NCBI RefSeq assembly: GCF_042654585.1
Contig: NZ_JBHSGR010000011.1
Span: forward strand, 85,055-149,054
Direction: 5' to 3'
DNA from: Geodermatophilus arenarius
Lineage (GTDB): Bacteria; Actinomycetota; Actinomycetes; Mycobacteriales; Geodermatophilaceae
Length of the DNA stretch: 64,000 nucleotides
Positions 58,054 to 64,000 of this stretch are shown piece after piece. Positions within the stretch are counted from its first letter, which is position 1; the number at the start of each line of letters is the position of its first letter. Under the pieces are notes generated by a model. That model was not told the DNA's origin. It made no database searches and worked only from the letters and a program-made list of their open reading frames with translations. The position numbers were made by a program, and so were the translations under genes.

Positions 58054-58935
58054 ATGCCCCAGACCGTGCTCATCACCGGTGCCTCGAGCGGCATCGGCCG
58101 CGCCACCGCCCGCCTGTTCGCCCGGCGGGGCGCGTCGCTGGTCCTGCTGGCGCGCGGCCGCGAGGCGCTGGAGGAGACCGCGGCCGAGGTCCGCGCCGAG
58201 GGCGCGGCCGACGTCGTCGTCTGCCCGGCCGACGTGCTCGACGAGGACGCGCTGCGCGACGTCGTCGAGGGCACCGTGGTCCGCTCCGGCCGCCTCGACG
58301 TCGTCGTCCACGCCGCGCAGGTGGTCGCCTACGGGCGGATCGAGGACGTGCCGAAGGCGGTGTACGAGCGGGTGGTCGACACCGCCCTGCACGGCACGGC
58401 CAACCTGGCCCGCGTCGTCCTCCCGCAGTTCCGCCGCCAGGGCGCCGGGCACCTGGTGGTGGTGAGCTCGCTGCTCGCCTCGGTGACCACGCCGCTCATG
58501 GGCAGCTACATCACCGCCAAGTGGGGTCAGCTGGGGCTGATCCGCGTCCTGCAGCAGGAGACGCGCGACGTCGCGGGCATCCACGTGTCGGCGGTGGCGC
58601 CGGGCGGGGTGAACACCCCGATCTACTCGCAGGCCGGCAGCTACATCGGCCTCAAGGGCCGCCCGCCGATCCCGGTCTACTCGCCGGAGCGGGTCGCCCG
58701 CTCGGTCGTCGCCCGGCTGGACCGGCCGCGCCGGCTGATCCAGTCCGGCTTCGCCAACCCCGCCGTCATCCTCGGCTTCCGGCTGTTCCCGGCGGTCTAC
58801 GACGCCCTCGTCGGCCCGCTGCTGCGCGTGTTCGCCCTCGCCGACGACCACCGGACGGAGCCGACGGAGGGCAACGTCTTCGAGTCCCGGCCGGCCGGCA
58901 ACGCCGAGAAGGGGCGCTGGCGCGGCATCCCGTGA
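58054..58935 (+). CDS. Short-chain dehydrogenase/reductase
   Basis: A 293-residue classical SDR. The cofactor loop is ITGASSGIGRA. The catalytic residues are Ser in VVSSLLAS and Tyr/Lys in GSYITAKWG. VAPGGVNTPIYSQAGSYIG follows the active site. A C-terminal extension (to NVFESRPAGNAEKGRWRG) has a hydrophobic stretch. The substrate is unknown. Confidence 0.9.
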   Translation: MPQTVLITGASSGIGRATARLFARRGASLVLLARGREALEETAAEVRAEGAADVVVCPADVLDEDALRDVVEGTVVRSGRLDVVVHAAQVVAYGRIEDVPKAVYERVVDTALHGTANLARVVLPQFRRQGAGHLVVVSSLLASVTTPLMGSYITAKWGQLGLIRVLQQETRDVAGIHVSAVAPGGVNTPIYSQAGSYIGLKGRPPIPVYSPERVARSVVARLDRPRRLIQSGFANPAVILGFRLFPAVYDALVGPLLRVFALADDHRTEPTEGNVFESRPAGNAEKGRWRGIP

Positions 58936-59020
58936 GCGGCGCGTCCGGTTCCGTCCGCCCCGTTGACCCGCCGGGCGGCGCCGGGCCACGCTGACCGGGC
59001 CGCCGACCCGGGGAGCCGCC

Positions 59021-60436
59021 GTGACCGTCCGCCGCACGACCCTCGGCGGCTCCACCTACGAGTTCCCCACCGTCGTCGAGCTGCTGGCGAAGGCCACCCC
59101 GTTGCGCTCCGGGGACGTGCTCGCCGGGTGCGCGGCCGGGTCGGCCGCCGAGCGGGTGGCCGCCCAGACCGTGCTCGCCGACCTGCCGCTGGCCACCTTC
59201 CTCGACGAGCAGGTGGTCGGCTACGACGAGGACGACGTCACCCGGCTGGTGCTCGACACCCACGACGCCGCGGCGTTCGCGCCGGTCGCCTCGCTGACGG
59301 TGGGCGAGTTCCGCGACCGCCTGCTGGCCTGGGCGGCGGCCGGCGACGAGGCGTCGATCAGCGCGCTCGCGCCGGGCCTCACCCCGGAGATGGTGGCGGC
59401 GACGTCGAAGCTCATGCGCAACGCCGACCTGGTCGCCGTCGGCCGGCGGACGCGGGTGGTGACCGGGCTGCGCAGCACCGTCGGGCTGCCCGGCACGCTC
59501 GCCTCCCGGTTGCAGCCCAACCACCCCACCGACGACCCGGTCGGCGTCACCGCCTCGATCGTCGACGGGCTCCTGCACGGCTCCGGCGACGCGGTCATCG
59601 GCATCAACCCGGCCACCGACTCCCCGGCCCGCGCGGTGGCGCTGCTGGAGCTGGTCGACGCGGTGATCGGCCGCTACGGCATCCCGACGCAGTCGTGCGT
59701 GCTCGCCCACGTGACGACGACGCTGCGGGCGCTGGAGCAGGGCGCGCCGGTGGACCTGGTGTTCCAGTCGGTCGCCGGCACCCAGGAGGCCAACCGCGGC
59801 TTCGGCGTCACCCTCGACCTGCTCGCCGAGGCCCGCGCGGGGGCGCTCGCGCTGGGCCGCGGCACCGTCGGGGAGAACGTGACCTACTTCGAGACGGGGC
59901 AGGGGTCGGCGCTGTCGGCCGGCGCGCACCTCGGCGTCGGCGGGCGGCCGGTGGACCAGCAGACGCTCGAGGCCCGCGCGTACGGCGTCGCCCGGCACTT
60001 CCGCCCGCTGCTGGTGAACACCGTCGTCGGGTTCATCGGCCCGGAGTACCTCTACGACGGCAAGCAGGTGCTGCGCGCCGGGTTGGAGGACCACTTCTGC
60101 GGCAAGCTGCTCGGCCTGCCGATGGGCGTCGACGTCTGCTACACGAACCACGCCGAGGTCGACGGCGACGACACCGACTCCCTCGTGCTGCTGCTCGGCG
60201 CGGCCGGCTGCTCGTTCGTCATCGCCGTCCCGGGCTCGGACGACGTGATGCTGCACTACCAGTCGCTGTCGTTCTCCGACGTCCTCACCACCCGGCAGGT
60301 GCTCGGCCTGCGCCCGGCCCCGGAGTTCGAGGCGTGGCTGGCCCGGATGGACCTGCTCGACGACGCCGGCCGGGTGCGCGAGCTCGCCCCCGACGCCCCG
60401 GCGGCGCGGGCCCTCCTCGCGGCGGCGTCCTCGTGA
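59021..60436 (+). CDS. eutB: Ethanolamine ammonia-lyase large subunit
   Basis: A 471-residue subunit of the B12-dependent radical enzyme splitting ethanolamine into acetaldehyde and ammonia. Characteristic stretches are STVGLPGTLASRLQPNHPTD, INPATDSPARAV, SVAGTQEANRGFGV, YFETGQGSALS and GVDVCYTNHAEVD. The length is close to the E. coli enzyme. GTG 59021 is used. It is translationally coupled to eutC. Confidence 0.95.
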   Translation: MTVRRTTLGGSTYEFPTVVELLAKATPLRSGDVLAGCAAGSAAERVAAQTVLADLPLATFLDEQVVGYDEDDVTRLVLDTHDAAAFAPVASLTVGEFRDRLLAWAAAGDEASISALAPGLTPEMVAATSKLMRNADLVAVGRRTRVVTGLRSTVGLPGTLASRLQPNHPTDDPVGVTASIVDGLLHGSGDAVIGINPATDSPARAVALLELVDAVIGRYGIPTQSCVLAHVTTTLRALEQGAPVDLVFQSVAGTQEANRGFGVTLDLLAEARAGALALGRGTVGENVTYFETGQGSALSAGAHLGVGGRPVDQQTLEARAYGVARHFRPLLVNTVVGFIGPEYLYDGKQVLRAGLEDHFCGKLLGLPMGVDVCYTNHAEVDGDDTDSLVLLLGAAGCSFVIAVPGSDDVMLHYQSLSFSDVLTTRQVLGLRPAPEFEAWLARMDLLDDAGRVRELAPDAPAARALLAAASS

Positions 60437-61185
60437 CCGGCGACCGCCTCCCGCGCGTGGACGGTGATGACCCGTGGGCGGTGCTGCGTGCGGCGACCCG
60501 GGCGCGGGTGGCGCTCGGGCGGGCCGGGGACGCGCTGCCCACGCACCGCGAGCTGGAGTTCCGCGCCGCGCACGCCGCCGCCCGGGACGCCGTCCACTCG
60601 CCGCTCGACGTCGACGCGGTCCGCGCGGCGCTCGGCGGGGAGGTCCTGACCGTCGCCTCGGCCGCGCCCGACCGCGCCACCTACCTGCAGCGCCCCGACC
60701 TCGGCCGGCAGCTCGCGGACGGGACGGCGCTGCCGCGGACCGGCGCCGACCTCGCGGTCGTGCTGGCCGACGGGCTGTCCCCGCGGGCGGTGCAGGCGCA
60801 CGGGCCGGCGCTGGCCGCCGCGCTGCTCGAGCGGCTGCCCGGCTGGTCGGTCGCGCCGCCGGTGGTCGCCACGCAGGCGCGGGTGGCGCTGGGCGACGCG
60901 GTGGGGGAGGCCCTCGGCGTGCGCGCGGTCGTGGTGCTCATCGGCGAGCGGCCGGGACTGTCGTCGGCGGACTCCCTCGGCGTCTACCTCACCTGGGACC
61001 CGCGGCCGGGGCGGGTGGACTCCGAGCGCAACTGCGTCTCCAACGTCCGCCCGCCGCACGGGCTGTCCTACGCGCAGGCCGCCGACACCGTGGCCGCCCT
61101 GCTGTCGGCCGCCCGTGAGCTGGGCGCCTCCGGTGTCGCGCTCAAGGACGAGGGGCCGGTGCTCCCCGCGGGCGGGGTCAGCTGA
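60433..61185 (+). CDS. eutC: Ethanolamine ammonia-lyase small subunit
   Basis: A 250-residue subunit starting GTG 60433 in a GTGA overlap with eutB. It has an N-terminal helical region (TRARVALGRAGDALPTHREL). The cobalamin-binding part includes LADGLSPRAVQAHG, VVLIGERPGLSSADSLGVYLT and SERNCVSNVRPPHGLSY. No reactivase, aldehyde dehydrogenase or permease gene lies nearby. The stop overlaps the converging SnoaL gene by 8 nt. Confidence 0.94.
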   Translation: MTGDRLPRVDGDDPWAVLRAATRARVALGRAGDALPTHRELEFRAAHAAARDAVHSPLDVDAVRAALGGEVLTVASAAPDRATYLQRPDLGRQLADGTALPRTGADLAVVLADGLSPRAVQAHGPALAAALLERLPGWSVAPPVVATQARVALGDAVGEALGVRAVVVLIGERPGLSSADSLGVYLTWDPRPGRVDSERNCVSNVRPPHGLSYAQAADTVAALLSAARELGASGVALKDEGPVLPAGGVS

Positions 61186-61576
61186 AGAACGCGTCCACCG
61201 CCGCCTGGTCGGTGTGCGCGTCCCAGACCTCGGCGATCCGCCCGTCCTCGAAGCGGTGCACCTGGGCGGCGAGGACGTCGAGGTGCCGGTCGCCGCGGGT
61301 GGCGGTCATGCGGACGACCGCCACGCCGTCGGTGTCGTCGGCGAAGGCGGATCTCACCTCGACCCGCAGGCTGCCCTCGGTGACCTCGAACGCCAGACCG
61401 AAGAGGCCGACGACCTCCTGCGGACCGGTGTAGTCGCCGGCGAGCGGGTGCGCTCCGGGCTCGTGCCACCGGACGTCGTCGGTCCAGAGCTCCGGCAGGC
61501 GGTCGAGGTCGCCCTTGCCGAAGGCCTCGTAGGCCTCCAGCAGCACGGTGGCGTGGGGGTGCGGGGAGCCGGCCAC
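61178..61576 (-). CDS. SnoaL-like domain protein, paralogue 1
   Basis: A 132-residue NTF2-like fold from GTG 61576 (GAGGAGG upstream). LEAYEAFGKGDLDRLPELWTDDVRWHEPG and the closing RFEDGRIAEVWDAHTDQAAVDAFF are typical of SnoaL-like proteins. It is highly similar to the next paralogue. The ligand is unknown. Confidence 0.88.
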   Translation of the reverse strand: MAGSPHPHATVLLEAYEAFGKGDLDRLPELWTDDVRWHEPGAHPLAGDYTGPQEVVGLFGLAFEVTEGSLRVEVRSAFADDTDGVAVVRMTATRGDRHLDVLAAQVHRFEDGRIAEVWDAHTDQAAVDAFFS

Positions 61577-61601
61577 GGTCGCCTCCTCGTCGTCGGCGGG
61601 C

Positions 61602-62000
61602 TCAGCTGTAGAACGCGTCCATCGCGGCCTGGTCGGTGTTCGCCTCCCAGAACTCGGCGATCCGCCCGTCCTCGAAGCGGAAGACGTGGGCCGTGAGGAC
61701 GTCGAGGGCCCGGTCACCGCGGGAGGCCGTGAGCCGCAGGACGCCGACGCCGTCGGTGTCGTCGGCGAAGGCGGCCCGCACCTCCACCCGGAAGGTCCCC
61801 TCGGTGATCGCCGCGAGGCGCCCGAACATCCCGAAGACCTCGTCGGCGCCGGTGAACTCGCCGCTGAGCTGGTTCTGCCCGGGCTCGTGCCAGCGGACGT
61901 CCTCGGCGAACAGCTCACGGAGGCGGTCGAGGTCACCCTTGCCGAAGGCCGCGTACGCCTCGTGGATCCGGACGACGTTGGGGTGCTCCGGATCCGTCAT
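61602..62000 (-). CDS. SnoaL-like domain protein, paralogue 2
   Basis: A 132-residue protein of the same length as paralogue 1, sharing YAAFGKGDLDRLRELFAEDVRWHEPG and FEDGRIAEFWEANTDQAAMDAF. Its ATG overlaps the upstream stop (ATGA). A recent tandem duplication is likely. Confidence 0.9.
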   Translation of the reverse strand: MTDPEHPNVVRIHEAYAAFGKGDLDRLRELFAEDVRWHEPGQNQLSGEFTGADEVFGMFGRLAAITEGTFRVEVRAAFADDTDGVGVLRLTASRGDRALDVLTAHVFRFEDGRIAEFWEANTDQAAMDAFYS

Positions 62001-62404
62001 GCCCGCTGCTCGCCGAGGAAGGCGTCGAGGACGGCCGGCTCGGTGGGGCAGTTCCAGAACTCGGCCAGCTTCCCGTCCCCGTCGAAGCGGGCCACCTGGG
62101 CGGTCAGCGTGTCCAGGTGCGCGGTCCCGCGCCGGGCGGTGAACCGGACCAGGGCGATGCCGTACTCGTCGTCGGCGCACATCTGCAGCGGCTCGGCGCG
62201 GAAGCTGTTCTCGGTCAGCTCCATGATCCGGGCGAACATGCCGAAGACGGCCTGCGGTCCCTCGTAGTCGCCGGCCAGCTCGGTGGTGCCCTGCTCGTGC
62301 CAGCGGACGTCCTCGCGCCACTGCTCGGTCAGGAAGGCCAGGTCGCCCTTGGCGAACGCCTCGTAGCCCTCGCGGCTGCGGACGAGGTTGGGGTGCTCGG
62401 ACAC
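61997..62404 (-). CDS. SnoaL-like domain protein, paralogue 3
   Basis: A 135-residue protein from GTG 62404. It is the most divergent of the three (YEAFAKGDLAFLTEQWREDVRWHEQG, GKLAEFWNCPTEPAVLDAFL). It is the first gene of the three-gene minus-strand operon. Confidence 0.88.
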   Translation of the reverse strand: MSEHPNLVRSREGYEAFAKGDLAFLTEQWREDVRWHEQGTTELAGDYEGPQAVFGMFARIMELTENSFRAEPLQMCADDEYGIALVRFTARRGTAHLDTLTAQVARFDGDGKLAEFWNCPTEPAVLDAFLGEQRA

Positions 62405-62660
62405 GGTGCTCTCCCTCCCGAGGACGGGTCCCCCGTGGACGGCTCCGCCAGTGTCGACCCGCCGGGGGTGCCGGAGGAGGGCCGGTGCGCGACCCGGTGT
62501 GGCGGTCGCCGTCCGTCCCCGCGCGGGAGTCCTGCGTCAGCGGTGTCCGCGGCCGTCTCCTGGGTACTGACGGGGAACTGTCGGACCCAGGCGGTAGGCA
62601 TGACCTCGTTCCCCCCGGCGTTGTACGGGAGCACGGGGGAACCGCCTCTGGAGGCTCGTC

Positions 62661-62972
62661 ATGGCCACCACGACCCTCACCGTCGTCTCCCTCCCCGCGA
62701 GCACGCACCCCGGCCCGTCCGACGCCGCCGGGGACCTGCTCGCCGTCGCCTGGGCGCCCGGCACCGCGCCGCCCCGCGAGATCGCCGTCCGGCCGGAGCT
62801 GTACGAGCGCCTGTGCGCGCAGCTCGGCCGGCACGGCACCGGTCCGCGCTCGCTCGGTGAGCCGGCCGGCGTGCCGCTCGTCGTCGACCCGCGGCTGCCC
62901 GCCAGCCCGGGCTTCGAGGTGCGCCGGGTCCGGCCCGGCGTCCGCCGCTGGTCCGGCGCCGCTGCCGCCTGA
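62661..62972 (+). CDS. Small hypothetical protein
   Basis: A 103-residue protein from ATG 62661. It is soluble, Pro/Arg-rich, with LLAVAWAPGTAPPREIAVRP and LVVDPRLPASPGFEVRRVRPG. No family is recognised. The 256 bp upstream, shared with the divergent SnoaL operon, contains no other gene. R1 repeat copy 3 starts 2 nt after the stop. Confidence 0.6.
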   Translation: MATTTLTVVSLPASTHPGPSDAAGDLLAVAWAPGTAPPREIAVRPELYERLCAQLGRHGTGPRSLGEPAGVPLVVDPRLPASPGFEVRRVRPGVRRWSGAAAA

Positions 62973-62974
62973 GG

Positions 62975-63004
62975 AAGGACCCCCGCAGGCTCGGGGCGGG
63001 CCCC
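62975..63004. repeat. Interspersed 3'-end repeat, family R1, copy 3
   Basis: AAGGACCCCC then GCAGGCTCGGGGCGGGCCCC, just after a stop codon on the plus strand. It is the short form of the R1 repeat and has the same 3'-end location relative to its gene as copy 1. Confidence 0.65.
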
Positions 63005-63049
63005 GGGCGGGGCCGGCGGCGCCGGGACGTGCGCTGTCGGATCCCGTCC

Positions 63050-64000
63050 TCAGCCGGTGAGCGCCAGCCGGTCGCCCAGGTCGAGCACGGTGTCCCCGGG
63101 CTGCTCGACGGCGTCGTCGTGGGTGACGCAGACGACGACCCGGCCGGCCAGCGCGTCGCGCAGGTCCCGCACCAGGGCGGCCGCCGTCGGCGGGTCCAGG
63201 TGCGCGGTCGGCTCGTCGAGCAGGACGACGTCGCGGTCGGCGAGCAGGGCGCGGGCGGCGGCCAGCCGCCGCCGCTCGCCGCCGGACAGCGCGGTGCCGC
63301 CGGCGCCGACCGGGGTGTCCAGCCCGTCGGGCAGCGCGGCCAGCAGCGGGCCGAGGACGGCGGCGGCGGCCGCGGCGGTCATCCGCGCCTCGCCGCCGGG
63401 GCCGGCCAGCTCGCCGCGCGGGGCGGCCAGGGCCAGGTTGGCGCGGATCGTCGAGGCGAAGACGTGCGCGTCCTGCGGCAGCCAGGCGGTGCGCGCGCGG
63501 ACGGCCGCGCCGGTCAGCCGGGCGGTGTCGGTGCCGCCGAGCGCGTAGCGCCCCGCGCGCGGGCGCAGCGCCGCGAGCAGCACGGCGAGGAACGTCGACT
63601 TGCCGGAGCCGGACGAGCCGTCGGCCACCAGCCGGCCGCCGTCGGCGGCCGCCCGCGCGGTGAGGCCGCGCAGCACGTCGGGGCCGCCGGGCCAGCCGGC
63701 GACCAGCTCGGCGCCGTCGAGGTCGCGCACCGGCGCGGGCGCGGGCAGCGGATCGGCGGGGTCCGCGGGTGCCGGGGCGGTGAGGACGGCGCCGAGGCGG
63801 GCGCGGGCGTCGCCCAGCGCGCCGCGCCGCTGCAGCGCGGACACCAGGCCGGCCAGCGGCTCGGCCAGCGCCAGCGGGGCCAGGCCGAGGACCGCGACCT
63901 CCGGGCCACCCAGGCCCGACGCCGCGCCGACCGCGGTGGCCGCGACGGCGGCCAGCGCGGTGCCGAGGACGACCAGGCCGGTGCCGAGCGCGCCGGCCCG
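63050..64000 (-). CDS. cydC: CydC-like ABC exporter subunit (partial)
   Basis: The C-terminal part, about 316 residues, runs off the window end. The distal part of the TM domain is visible (LALAEPLAGLVSALQRRG), then a nucleotide-binding domain: Walker A DGSSGSGKSTF, signature LSGGERRRLAAARAL, Walker B VVLLDEPTAHLD and H-loop VTHDDAV. It matches the CydC subunit that exports thiols/cysteine with CydD for cytochrome bd assembly (family knowledge). The N-terminus is missing. Confidence 0.82.
   Translation of the reverse strand, partial: RAGALGTGLVVLGTALAAVAATAVGAASGLGGPEVAVLGLAPLALAEPLAGLVSALQRRGALGDARARLGAVLTAPAPADPADPLPAPAPVRDLDGAELVAGWPGGPDVLRGLTARAAADGGRLVADGSSGSGKSTFLAVLLAALRPRAGRYALGGTDTARLTGAAVRARTAWLPQDAHVFASTIRANLALAAPRGELAGPGGEARMTAAAAAAVLGPLLAALPDGLDTPVGAGGTALSGGERRRLAAARALLADRDVVLLDEPTAHLDPPTAAALVRDLRDALAGRVVVCVTHDDAVEQPGDTVLDLGDRLALTG

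Overview
The window is a chromosomal piece of a very GC-rich actinobacterium. GTG starts are common, genes are often joined by 4-nt GTGA/ATGA overlaps, and hairpin terminators lack U-tracts. The gene set (DUF2277, DUF427 and DUF6328-type proteins, a TIGR03557-type F420 oxidoreductase, actinobacterial IlvA, DrrAB-like exporter, DtxR-type iron boxes) fits Geodermatophilaceae such as Blastococcus, Geodermatophilus or Modestobacter. The family assignment is an inference from gene content only. No rRNA, tRNA, CRISPR array, intact insertion sequence or prophage was seen.

Layout. 1-1.3 kb: end of an F420-dependent oxidoreductase and an HD-domain protein. 1.3-4.4 kb: a light-sensing partner-switching module, with an RsbW-like anti-sigma kinase divergent from a STAS antagonist and a bacteriophytochrome fused to a PP2C phosphatase. 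4.4-5.7 kb: ilvA. 5.8-11.8 kb: a 2011-residue DUF4011-type helicase with a transglutaminase-like N-terminus and a Vsr-like nuclease C-terminus, a probable defence protein. 12-13 kb: a Pro-rich membrane protein and a Nudix hydrolase.

13.1-33.4 kb is the most unusual part: a ten-gene cluster for what looks like an NTP-driven, membrane-linked conflict or stress machine. It encodes a TerD protein, three membrane proteins (one an exported von Willebrand A protein), a 1193-residue tubulin-like GTPase, a large two-TM protein, a cytoplasmic TerD/vWA-like protein, a FnIII/zinc-ribbon/P-loop GTPase, and two GTPase-associated-protein-1-like paralogues. Nine genes run on the minus strand in overlapping blocks; the vWA gene is on the plus strand between them. 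Two 54-nt palindromic repeats in direct orientation lie just outside the two ends of the cluster. Two of its membrane proteins carry DPF-rich tails, and one paralogue has a sharp internal drop in GC.

34-43.8 kb: small zinc-ribbon protein, TetR-controlled MMPL exporter, ferritin-like protein, DUF427, LppU-like, thioesterase, DM13, ElaA-type acetyltransferase and a DrrAB-like ABC exporter. 43.9-50.1 kb: an iron ABC importer and a three-gene aldolase/epimerase/glycosyltransferase operon, each preceded by a DtxR/IdeR box. 50-58.9 kb: GT-C membrane glycosyltransferase, a vsr pseudogene interrupted by an interspersed repeat, DUF6328, map, FUSC-type transporter, several membrane proteins, a NYN/PIN-like protein and an SDR. 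59-61.2 kb: eutBC. 61.2-62.4 kb: three tandem SnoaL-like paralogues. The window ends in a cydC-like ABC exporter gene.
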